Shown one piece after another: positions 8,631 through 16,873 of a stretch of 35,057 nucleotides of DNA. The notes under the pieces are model-generated. The model ran no database searches. It saw nothing but the letters and a program-made list of their open reading frames with translations, and was not told where the DNA came from. The stretch is from an uncultured Psychroflexus sp. (lineage in GTDB: Bacteria; Bacteroidota; Bacteroidia; Flavobacteriales; Flavobacteriaceae): contig CAJXLO010000015.1 of assembly GCA_913056525.1 (NCBI GenBank), forward strand, positions 1 to 35,057. The letters run 5' to 3'. The first letter of the stretch is position 1; every line of letters starts with the position of its first letter. A program made the translations under genes and the position numbers.

Positions 8631-9869
8631 ATGACAATGGCACAGGAAATGGATTGTGTGATCATAGGTGGCGGTGCCAGTGGATTTTTCTTTGCAGCTA
8701 ATTATGCTAAACGTCATCCGGCGCACAAGGTTTGCATCCTGGAAAAGTCCAGCAAAGTGTTGCAAAAGGTCAAGATCTCCGGCGGTGGTAGATGCAATGT
8801 TACGCACGCAGAGTTCTTCCCCAAGGAACTGACAACAAACTATCCGCGAGGTGAACGTGAGCTCATAGGTCCTTTCCATAAGTTTATGACCGGTGATATG
8901 ATGGCCTGGCTGGAAGAGCGAGGCGTAAAACTGAAAATAGAAGATGACGGACGAATATTCCCTGTGAGCGATGACGCACAAACCATCATTGATTGTTTCC
9001 TGGATGAAGTGCGCCAATACAACGTAAAGGTCTGCACTTCCCAGGCCGTTAAAAGCTTTGAACATCTTGATGGTGTCTGGAAGGTCCAAACGAAAAAAGA
9101 TACCCTCATCGCTAGAGAACTCGTCATTTCCACCGGTAGCAGCCTTAAAATATGGGACCAACTTAAAGAGCTGGGACACAAAATCCTGCCACCTGTTCCT
9201 TCGCTTTTCACCCTTGTTGTGAACGATCCTGAACTGACAAAACTTAAAGGGCTCAGCCTGAAAACCCGTATCGAGCTTTACGCTTCTGTAAATGACAAAA
9301 ACTGCCTACTATCATCAAGTGGCGACACGCTCATCACACATTGGGGTTTGAGCGGACCCTGTGTGTTGAAATTGTCCGCCTGGGGTGCGGCGCAACTACA
9401 TGAACTGAACTATCAATGCTGCATAAAAGTGAACTGGCTTCCTCATCTACATACCGATACCCTCAATTCCTTATTGAGAAAGGAAAAACAGCGTGCCGCC
9501 AGAAAGCAAGTGAACAAACAGGCACAGTTCCATCTTCCTAAGAGATTCTGGTCATTCCTAATAGATAGCGCAGGCATCGATCAAACAAAGCTGTGGGCCG
9601 ATCTTTCCAAATCAGAATTAAACGCTATCACAAGGTCCTTGACCGCCACCTATCTGGAGATCAATGGAAAAAGCACTTACAAAGAGGAATTCGTTACAGC
9701 TGGCGGTGTTGATCTCAAGGAAATAGACCTCAGGAACTATCGAAGTAAAAAATTACCTCAGCTCAAGATCATCGGCGAAGCATTGAATATCGATGCGATC
9801 ACTGGTGGATTCAATTTTCAAAGTGCCTGGACGAGCGCGTATATCGCAGCGACGAGCGAAAGTTCCTGA
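8631..9869 (+). CDS. HI0933-like (YhiN/BaiN family) NAD(P)/FAD-dependent flavoprotein
   Basis: CVIIGGGASGFFFAANYAKRHP; KISGGGRCNVTH; C-terminal TAGGVDLKEIDL...GEALNIDAITGGFNFQSAWTSAYIAA. Confidence 0.93.
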   Translation: MTMAQEMDCVIIGGGASGFFFAANYAKRHPAHKVCILEKSSKVLQKVKISGGGRCNVTHAEFFPKELTTNYPRGERELIGPFHKFMTGDMMAWLEERGVKLKIEDDGRIFPVSDDAQTIIDCFLDEVRQYNVKVCTSQAVKSFEHLDGVWKVQTKKDTLIARELVISTGSSLKIWDQLKELGHKILPPVPSLFTLVVNDPELTKLKGLSLKTRIELYASVNDKNCLLSSSGDTLITHWGLSGPCVLKLSAWGAAQLHELNYQCCIKVNWLPHLHTDTLNSLLRKEKQRAARKQVNKQAQFHLPKRFWSFLIDSAGIDQTKLWADLSKSELNAITRSLTATYLEINGKSTYKEEFVTAGGVDLKEIDLRNYRSKKLPQLKIIGEALNIDAITGGFNFQSAWTSAYIAATSESS

Positions 9870-9924
9870 AAGAAATGATTTGTATTTTTCCATTCATATG
9901 ATAATAAAGTAGCTATGATGACAA

Positions 9925-9970
9925 CTTGATAATAGAAGATGTTTATTTTTGAACTTCATCTATTATCAAG
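9925..9970. repeat. Perfect 11-bp inverted repeat CTTGATAATAG...CTATTATCAAG flanking a candidate -7 element
   Basis: Left arm 9925-9935, right arm 9960-9970; TATTTTTG at 9944-9951 in the spacer. Confidence 0.8.
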
Positions 9971-9973
9971 ATA

Positions 9974-10456
9974 ATGCATCAGTACAATAACCTTTTTATA
10001 ATATTGATATTCTTATATGGAAACATCGCCTGCTTGGCTCAGACCCAAGAGCAAGAAAAAATGCAAAAATTAAGTTTTATGGTAGGTGATTGGGTTGGCA
10101 CATCTACTGAGTTAAAGAATGACAGTATTATGAATAAAGTGCCAGCTTATGAAAAGATTCGTTATAAGGTGGAAAAACATATCATGACAATTGACCTTTA
10201 TTCAGAAACCTTACAACTCCATACGGTCATTTACTATGATAAAGAAGAAGGTAATTATTTTTATCAACCGTTCTATAAAACCGGGACGGCCAGCTATCCG
10301 GCTGAATTAAAAAAGGGTAAACTAATAGTAAAACCTAACAACGACAAACGATTCATCTTTAGCTTAACTCCAGAAGGTAAATTGATGGAATATGGCGAAA
10401 AACGCATTAATGATGAATGGAACCGATATTTTGAGGATGTTCTTGAAAAGTATTGA
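9974..10456 (+). CDS. Secreted hypothetical protein, possibly lipocalin/DUF1579-like beta-barrel
   Basis: N-terminal signal MHQYNNLFIILIFLYGNIACLAQ; KLSFMVGDWVGTS resembles lipocalin-like 'GxW' starts; short beta-rich protein. Confidence 0.7.
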   Translation: MHQYNNLFIILIFLYGNIACLAQTQEQEKMQKLSFMVGDWVGTSTELKNDSIMNKVPAYEKIRYKVEKHIMTIDLYSETLQLHTVIYYDKEEGNYFYQPFYKTGTASYPAELKKGKLIVKPNNDKRFIFSLTPEGKLMEYGEKRINDEWNRYFEDVLEKY

Positions 10457-10531
10457 AAGGTATCGGATAGAAGAGCATTGCCAGGTGATCCTAGAAATAA
10501 AAGCAAGTTCAAATCGTTAAATTAAACTAGA

Positions 10532-11122
10532 ATGAAGCATAAGGTCAACATTATATCGCATCGCGTATTATCCGATAACTATTATTTATTAAAGGACTAC
10601 ACACTGGAACATACGAGGGATAAGGGTAGGAAGCAAGTTAATCGTCGAGAAGTCTATGATCGCGGTAATGGTGCGGTCATCCTATTGTATAATAAAGATA
10701 AGAGAAGCATCATCCTTACCCGACAATTCAGGTTGCCTACCTATCTGAACGGAAATCCTGATGGGTTGCTGATAGAGGCTTGTGCTGGTCAACTGGATGA
10801 TGAAAACCCGGAAGACTGCATTAAAAGAGAGACTGAGGAAGAAACAGGATTTCAGGTTAAAAGCGTAAAAAAAGTATTTGAAGCCTATTCTTCACCAGGC
10901 GTTCTAACGGAAATACTGCATTTCTATACCGCAGCATATGATGATGGCATGAGAAAAAGCAAAGGTGGCGGTCTTGATGAGGAAGGTGAAGATATCGAGG
11001 TACTGGAAATCAACTTTGATAAAGCATATTCCATGATAGGTTCAGGAGGAATAAAAGACTGTAAGACGATCATGCTACTACAATATGCCATGATAAATGA
11101 ACTTGTAAACAGTAAAGGATAA
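10532..11122 (+). CDS. nudK: NUDIX hydrolase, GDP-mannose pyrophosphatase NudK-like
   Basis: Nudix box GQLDDENPEDCIKRETEEETGF; NudK-like LTRQFRLPTYLNGNPDGLLIEACAG and YSSPGVLTEILHFYTAAY. Confidence 0.85.
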   Translation: MKHKVNIISHRVLSDNYYLLKDYTLEHTRDKGRKQVNRREVYDRGNGAVILLYNKDKRSIILTRQFRLPTYLNGNPDGLLIEACAGQLDDENPEDCIKRETEEETGFQVKSVKKVFEAYSSPGVLTEILHFYTAAYDDGMRKSKGGGLDEEGEDIEVLEINFDKAYSMIGSGGIKDCKTIMLLQYAMINELVNSKG

Positions 11123-11227
11123 TTGGTTCCCAAGTATTCTAGAGCTAGAAAAATAGATGCAGTACGGTGAAAAAATTTTGGACATCAGATATAAAAGACT
11201 TTTCTTTACATTAAATAAATATTTGCT

Positions 11228-11686
11228 ATGAAAAGAGCGGTTTTCCCGGGTTCATTCGACCCGATAACCATTGGTCATTATGATATCATCGATCGCGGAC
11301 TTACCTTGTTCGATGAGTTGATATTAGCCATAGGCGTCAATGCCAATAAAGATCACATGTTCACCTTAGAACAAAGAACATCCTTTATAAAAGCTGCCTT
11401 TAAAGATAGACCACAGGTAAAGATAATGACCTATGAGGGTTTGACCGTGGATTTTTGCAGAAAACAAAATGCTGGCTTTATTCTGCGCGGTTTACGCAAT
11501 CCCGCTGATTTTGGATTTGAAAAGGCCATCGCCCATACAAACAGGAAGCTGGATAAGATTGAAACGGTCTTCCTGCTTACCTCAAGCGGAAAGAGCTATA
11601 TCTCATCTTCCATTGTCAGGGATGTCATCAGGAACAAAGGTGATTATACGCATTTTGTTCCACCCAATGTTAGAATAGAAGAATAG
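11228..11686 (+). CDS. coaD: Phosphopantetheine adenylyltransferase
   Basis: MKRAVFPGSFDPITIGHYDII, GLRNPADFGFEKAIAHTNRKL, SGKSYISSSIVRDV. Confidence 0.97.
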   Translation: MKRAVFPGSFDPITIGHYDIIDRGLTLFDELILAIGVNANKDHMFTLEQRTSFIKAAFKDRPQVKIMTYEGLTVDFCRKQNAGFILRGLRNPADFGFEKAIAHTNRKLDKIETVFLLTSSGKSYISSSIVRDVIRNKGDYTHFVPPNVRIEE

Positions 11687-12745
11687 ATGCAGCACGCTGA
11701 TCAGAAGATAATTTCCAAGAAGAAACCTAATTTTACCATACAACCCAAGTTGTATGAATATCTGCACTTCTTCAATCGGTCCACAAGGATACCGGTTTCT
11801 TATGATGACCTCCTTCGCGCTTCCGGCTCCATAAGTGTCCATGACCGAAATGATGAAGACACGCTTTGGGTAAGATGCTATTATCCGGAGTTCGAGAGAA
11901 AGGACATCGATGAAAACCTCAAAAAAGTCTATCACATCTTACATTCGGATGGAAAGAGCAAACATAGCGAATTCCTCAACATTGATGCCATAGATTATTG
12001 CACCTTTGGTAACTCTAAACCTTTTCGCATCAAGGTCAGGAACATCCTGAACGATAATTTCACACACTTTTACATCAAGAAAGCAGATGCTTCAAGAATA
12101 TATGGCCTTGAATTCGAACATATCCTATCCCCGCATCGGATCAATTTCCTGGTCTTTGGCGATACCCTGATAGAAGAACATATAGCCGGTATCCCGGGCG
12201 ATGTGTTCATTAGTCAGGAACTGCCACATTGTGATAAATTGGCCAAGAATCAGATCGCAAAACAGTTCGTTAAGTTCAATGAACGCTGTATGATCAGGCT
12301 ATTAGGCGATATGCGGTCTTACAATTATGTAGTGATCCCTACCCATGACTTTGACCACGTGGACTACAAGATCAGAGCGATAGATTTTGATCAGCAGAAC
12401 TATGAAGGTAGGCTTAACGTATACAGACCGCAGTTCTTCAAAGAGAACAAGGCAATGGTAGACCTCGTAACTTCCAGATTGGACCAGGCTTCCATCGATC
12501 AATATAAGATGGAAGAACGATCACAGGTGGCCAAAAGATTGATCACTTCTCAAAAAAGGTTCAGGAAACTGGTACGTTGTATGGCGAAGGACCAGATATC
12601 AAAGCCGGAAAAAGTAGAACAGCTCAAGAATGAACTAATAGATTTTACAAAGGACATCAAATTCAGGGACGCTGCGACTATGGGCGATATTTTAAGAACT
12701 GCCTTGGCATTCGTCAAAAGAAATTATTTAGAGATAGAGAAATGA
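11687..12745 (+). CDS. Conserved hypothetical protein with divergent APH/kinase-like motifs
   Basis: ATG abuts the coaD stop (tagATG); 3' end overlaps folP by 4 bp. Motifs: FTHFYIKKADASRIYGLEFEHIL, LIEEHIAGIPGDVF, IRLLGDMRSYNYVVIP, YKIRAIDFDQQNYEG. Confidence 0.85.
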   Translation: MQHADQKIISKKKPNFTIQPKLYEYLHFFNRSTRIPVSYDDLLRASGSISVHDRNDEDTLWVRCYYPEFERKDIDENLKKVYHILHSDGKSKHSEFLNIDAIDYCTFGNSKPFRIKVRNILNDNFTHFYIKKADASRIYGLEFEHILSPHRINFLVFGDTLIEEHIAGIPGDVFISQELPHCDKLAKNQIAKQFVKFNERCMIRLLGDMRSYNYVVIPTHDFDHVDYKIRAIDFDQQNYEGRLNVYRPQFFKENKAMVDLVTSRLDQASIDQYKMEERSQVAKRLITSQKRFRKLVRCMAKDQISKPEKVEQLKNELIDFTKDIKFRDAATMGDILRTALAFVKRNYLEIEK

Positions 12746-13569
12746 TCCAAAGTATTAATTGCAAAGGCGAGCTCATCACATTTGATAAACCTAAGGTGAT
12801 GGGCATCATCAACATAACTCCGGATTCCTTCTATGAAGGAAGTCGGCACAGAGAAATGAACGACATCTTAAAACAGGTGGATAGAATGATGGAACAAGGT
12901 GCTGATCTTATAGACATAGGTGGATACAGCTCACGTCCAGGCGCAGATGACATTCCGCTACAAGAAGAACTAGACCGCGTGATCCCGGTTATTTGTAATG
13001 TCGCTAATAAGTTCCCGCGAGTTCGTATTTCCGTCGATACTTTTAGAAGTGATGTGGCAGGACAAGCTTTAGAAAACGGCGCGGCGATGATCAACGATAT
13101 ATCTGCCGGGCTTTTGGATGATGCTATGATGGACGTGGTCAGTAGATATCAGGTTCCTTACGTGATGATGCATATGAAAGGAACACCGCAGACCATGCGA
13201 TCACTTAACCAATATAACGACCTCATCACAGAGATCATCCACTATTTTTCAGAGCGTATCCAGCGAGCCAATGAGTTAGGCATCAATGACCTGATCATCG
13301 ACCCAGGTTTTGGTTTTGCAAAGAACATCGATCAGAACTTTGAACTCCTGAAAAGGCTTTCTCATTTAGAGCATCTGGAACTGCCCTTGCTGATAGGTGT
13401 TTCCCGGAAGTCCATGGTCCATAAAACGCTGGGCATTAAGCCGGAGGAAGCGCTTAACGGGACTACCGCGCTCAATATGCTGGCGCTGGACAGAGGAGCC
13501 TCCATACTACGTGTACACGATGTGAAAGAAGCAGTAGAATGCTGTAAGCTCTATGATCGGATCAACTAA
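12742..13569 (+). CDS. folP: Dihydropteroate synthase
   Basis: VMGIINITPDSFYEGSR, DIGGYSSRPGA, RISVDTFRSDVA, MINDISAG, MMHMKGTPQTM, IIDPGFGFAKN, GVSRKSM. Confidence 0.97.
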   Translation: MIQSINCKGELITFDKPKVMGIINITPDSFYEGSRHREMNDILKQVDRMMEQGADLIDIGGYSSRPGADDIPLQEELDRVIPVICNVANKFPRVRISVDTFRSDVAGQALENGAAMINDISAGLLDDAMMDVVSRYQVPYVMMHMKGTPQTMRSLNQYNDLITEIIHYFSERIQRANELGINDLIIDPGFGFAKNIDQNFELLKRLSHLEHLELPLLIGVSRKSMVHKTLGIKPEEALNGTTALNMLALDRGASILRVHDVKEAVECCKLYDRIN

Positions 13570-13587
13570 ATTCTGTATTTTAGCTAT

Positions 13588-14367
13588 ATGAATCTAGATT
13601 TCATCGATTTTGACATCTTTAGTATCATAGATATCGTGCTGGTTGCAGCGCTTTTATATTATGTGTACAAACTGGTCAAGAATACGGTGGCAATAAAGAT
13701 ACTCGTAGGTATCCTGATCATTCTTATCATCTGGAAGGTTACCCAGGTGCTTCAAATGGAAATGCTAAGCAGCGTTCTGGGAAGGTTCTTTCAGGTAGGC
13801 ATGTTCGGGCTGATCGTGGTATTCCAGCAAGAGATCAGGAAATTCCTGCTGATGATAGGTTCCGCCAACATCACGAACAAGAACAGTCTACTCAATCAGT
13901 TCCAGTTCTTTAAACAAGAAAACACCTCACTTGACCATATAGATGTGCTGATAAAAGCCTGTGAGAAATTGAGCAAGACCAATACTGGCGGTTTGATCGT
14001 ACTCAAACGTGGAACGAACCTGGATTTCGTGACCAGTACTGGCGATCAGATGAACATAGAGCTCAATCAACCCATCGTTCAATCCATCTTTTACAAGAAC
14101 TCTCCTTTACATGATGGTGCCATGGTCGTTGATGAAGATAAGATCATCGCGACCCGAGTGATCCTTCCCGTTTCTAATTCCAGGAACATACCGCTAAGGT
14201 TCGGGCTTCGCCATAGAGCCGCGCTTGGTATTACGGAAAAAACAGATGCGCTGGCGCTGGTGGTCAGCGAAGAGAACGGACAGATCTCTTATCTCAAGGA
14301 TGGTGAGTTCGTCATTTTTGAAGATATCGATGACCTGACCACTAAGGTTAAGAACGACATGTCATAG
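13588..14367 (+). CDS. cdaA: Diadenylate cyclase CdaA (c-di-AMP synthase), three N-terminal TM helices plus DAC domain
   Basis: SPLHDGAMVVDEDKIIATRVILPVSNS...RFGLRHRAALGITEKTDALALVVSEE: DGA and RHR catalytic motifs. Confidence 0.95.
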   Translation: MNLDFIDFDIFSIIDIVLVAALLYYVYKLVKNTVAIKILVGILIILIIWKVTQVLQMEMLSSVLGRFFQVGMFGLIVVFQQEIRKFLLMIGSANITNKNSLLNQFQFFKQENTSLDHIDVLIKACEKLSKTNTGGLIVLKRGTNLDFVTSTGDQMNIELNQPIVQSIFYKNSPLHDGAMVVDEDKIIATRVILPVSNSRNIPLRFGLRHRAALGITEKTDALALVVSEENGQISYLKDGEFVIFEDIDDLTTKVKNDMS

Positions 14368-14431
14368 AAAAAGGTCTGATATTACTAACCTTCCTTCTCC
14401 TCTATGAATAGCAAGTTAAATAAAGGGACTG

Positions 14432-14896
14432 CTAGTTATTGAAAGCCTTTTTTACCTGGTCAAGCTTGCGTTTTGTTTCGCGTTCCTTTAAGGTCTGTCT
14501 TTTATCGTGGAGCTTCTTTCCTTTGGCCAGCGCGATCTTCATTTTAGCTAATCCGCGTTCGTTCAGATAAACTTTAAGCGGTATGATGGTCAATCCGGTG
14601 TTCTTCACCTTTTTGTGGAGTTTGCGTAGTTCACTCTTTTGTAGGAGTAGTTTCCTAGAATTTTTGGGATCGTGATTGAAATAATTCCCATGCGAATACT
14701 GCTGTATCGTCATATTGATTACGAACAACTCGCCTTTATTGTTGAACTCACAGAAACTCTCAGCGATCGAAGCCTTACCTGATCTGATGGATTTGATCTC
14801 CGTTCCGGCCAGCACTATACCTGCATCGAACTTTTCTAAAAGCTCGTAATTAAAGCGTGCTTTTTTATTCTGTATGTTCACGGTGTTCCTGGCCAT
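14432..14896 (-). CDS. smpB: SsrA-binding protein SmpB
   Basis: NKKARFNYELLEKFDAGIVLAGTEIKSIR...NRxxxKLLL-type motif (KNSRKLLLQKSEL), LAKGKKLHDKRQTLKERETKR. Confidence 0.97.
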   Translation of the reverse strand: MARNTVNIQNKKARFNYELLEKFDAGIVLAGTEIKSIRSGKASIAESFCEFNNKGELFVINMTIQQYSHGNYFNHDPKNSRKLLLQKSELRKLHKKVKNTGLTIIPLKVYLNERGLAKMKIALAKGKKLHDKRQTLKERETKRKLDQVKKAFNN

Positions 14897-14899
14897 TGA

Positions 14900-16030
14900 C
14901 TATGGGATTGCATTTAGCAGTTGATATACTAAAGATATATAATCTTCTCTATTCTCTACAAAGTTAAGCTTTGATAGGTCTATCACCTTTGTATTAAGAT
15001 AATTTTGTTGCCTGATGAATTGCATATAGCCTTGATGTATGGTCCTTAGATAGTCAGCATCTATGCTCTGCTCATAATCCCTACCTCTTTTCTGAATGTT
15101 CTCTAACAATCTATCTGTGGTCTGATAAAAGTAAACATAAAGGTCGGGTTTGGGCAATTCCCTGTACATCACTTCAAACAATCTTTTGAATAATTGATAT
15201 TCATCTTTTTGCAAAGTAACCTGTGCAAATATCAGTGATTTGTAGAAATCGTAGTCCGCTACGGCGAACTTTCTAAAAAGATCGAACTGACCAATATCTT
15301 CTACTAGCTGCTGATGCCTATCTGCCAGGAATGAAAGTTCCAGTGGAAAGGCATATCGTTTTTTGTCTTCATAGAACTTAGGTAGGAACGGATTGTCATG
15401 GAACCTTTCCAGGAACAATTTAGCTTTTTGATCTTCAGCTATCATCTTAGAGAACGTGGTCTTTCCTGCGCCTATATTACCTTCTATGACAAGATAGTTG
15501 ACGGGTAGCTCTGGCAATTCCGGTCTATTTAATCTAACATCCACTTTACGTATCGCAGAATCATCCGCTGTTTGTTCTAGCATTTCACTGATGGTCACTT
15601 TATCTATAGGATGGATGATATCTGACGCGATATCTGCCATAGGATACAACACGAACTTGCGATGCGCAAGTTGAGGATGTGGCACGTGAAGTTCGCGGGA
15701 TGAAATAGTGAGATCGCCATGGAAGATGATATCCAAATCTATCGCCCGGTCTGCATAACCGGTAGCATTACTTCTTTTCCTGCCGAGCTCTACTTCTATA
15801 CCCAGAAGTTTTTCCAACACTTTTTCCGCATTGTAATTGGTTCTGACCGCTATACAGGCATTGAGGAAGGCATCTCCCTTGAAGCCCCAAGCTGGCGTTT
15901 CATAAACGTCTGACAGGGAGATCACCGCTCCTATTCGTTCGAATATCCTATCAATGGATAATTGTAAATATCTTGCGCGATCGCCTTGATTGCTTCCCAA
16001 TGCGATATATGTTAGCGTTGATCGGATCAA
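14900..16030 (-). CDS. folK: Bifunctional fusion: HPPK (FolK) N-terminal domain plus deoxynucleoside kinase C-terminal domain
   Basis: HPPK: LGSNQGDRARYL, ETPAWGFKGDAFLN, ELGRKRSNATGYADRAIDLDI, VPHPQLAHRKFVLYPM. dNK: VIEGNIGAGKTTFSKM, ERFHDNPFLPKFYEDKKRYAF, KRGRDYEQSIDADYLRTIHQGY. One continuous ORF. Confidence 0.95.
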   Translation of the reverse strand: MIRSTLTYIALGSNQGDRARYLQLSIDRIFERIGAVISLSDVYETPAWGFKGDAFLNACIAVRTNYNAEKVLEKLLGIEVELGRKRSNATGYADRAIDLDIIFHGDLTISSRELHVPHPQLAHRKFVLYPMADIASDIIHPIDKVTISEMLEQTADDSAIRKVDVRLNRPELPELPVNYLVIEGNIGAGKTTFSKMIAEDQKAKLFLERFHDNPFLPKFYEDKKRYAFPLELSFLADRHQQLVEDIGQFDLFRKFAVADYDFYKSLIFAQVTLQKDEYQLFKRLFEVMYRELPKPDLYVYFYQTTDRLLENIQKRGRDYEQSIDADYLRTIHQGYMQFIRQQNYLNTKVIDLSKLNFVENREDYISLVYQLLNAIP

Positions 16031-16105
16031 ATTATAGGATGAATTAATTTGTAAATTACAGGTTAAAAACCGCTCTGTTTAAAAGCCTACAAAAATAGGA
16101 GGTAT

Positions 16106-16113
16106 TACATTTG
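16106..16113 (+). promoter_or_regulatory. Candidate -7 element TACATTTG
   Basis: Matches TAnnTTTG, 18 nt upstream of the proposed ATT start at 16132. Confidence 0.5.
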
Positions 16114-16131
16114 CAGGCAAATTAAAGCACC

Positions 16132-16851
16132 ATTTCGTTAGAAAAACATCATCATCAAAGCCTGGCCTTAAGGGTCTACCTTGTACTTTCAGCATTGTTC
16201 ATAACTTCGCTGGTGGCCTCTAATCTGATATTCAAGAAGTTCTTCCATTGGGATTTCTTTGGGTTGTACACTTTTGAGATATCCGTAGGAGTCCTGCCAT
16301 ATCCTATTACATTCCTTATTACCGACAGCATCAGCGAGATATACGGTAAGAAGCGGGCAAATCAAGTGGTTACGACCGGTATATTTGCTTCTTTGTTCTC
16401 GTTAGGTATCGTGCTTTTAGCAGATGCTGTTCCAGCGATAGCAGATTCTCCCCTGGGTGATGAGCTCTTCCACAAGGTCTTTGGTTCAACAGGAATCGCC
16501 GTAGGCGCTTCCATGACCGCTTATCTTCTAGCCCAATATGTGGACATCAGCATCTATCATTTCTGGAAAAGATTGACCCATGGGAAATATTTATGGTTGA
16601 GAAACAACTTTTCCACCTTCCTATCTCAATTTATCGACACTTTTTCCGTTATCTTCTTATTAAGCATCTTTGGTGAACTTAAATGGGAATCTTTTGGCAG
16701 CCTACTGCTAAGCGGTTTCTTATTTAAAGTGCTCATCGCCGCGATAGATACGCCTTTTTTGTATCTTATCGTTTTTTGGTTGAGGAAGGAGTTCAACCTA
16801 AAACCTAATGAGGAAATAAAATTAACACAAGCCGAAGAAAAGAGTAATTGA
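16132..16851 (+). CDS. VUT family protein / queuosine precursor transporter (YhhQ-like), proposed ATT start
   Basis: Track start is TTG 16195 but the frame stays open upstream to the stop at 16123-16125, encoding (I/M)SLEKHHHQSLALRVYLVLSA-LFITSLVASNLIFKKF, which completes TM1. Family features: DSISEIYGKKRANQVV, YHFWKRLTHGKYLWLRNNFSTFLSQFIDT. Confidence 0.85.
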   Translation: MSLEKHHHQSLALRVYLVLSALFITSLVASNLIFKKFFHWDFFGLYTFEISVGVLPYPITFLITDSISEIYGKKRANQVVTTGIFASLFSLGIVLLADAVPAIADSPLGDELFHKVFGSTGIAVGASMTAYLLAQYVDISIYHFWKRLTHGKYLWLRNNFSTFLSQFIDTFSVIFLLSIFGELKWESFGSLLLSGFLFKVLIAAIDTPFLYLIVFWLRKEFNLKPNEEIKLTQAEEKSN

Positions 16852-16873
16852 TCGTTCTTAAACAATAGTTAAA

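Noticed and set aside
8592-9211. Minus-strand ORFs of 195 and 123 aa antisense to the flavoprotein gene
   Set aside because: The plus-strand HI0933-like protein has clear FAD motifs; the antisense ORFs have none.
11137-11150. Small inverted repeat TTCTAG-AG-CTAGAA between nudK and coaD
   Set aside because: Only 6-bp arms, no T-tract or clear promoter overlap; could be chance.
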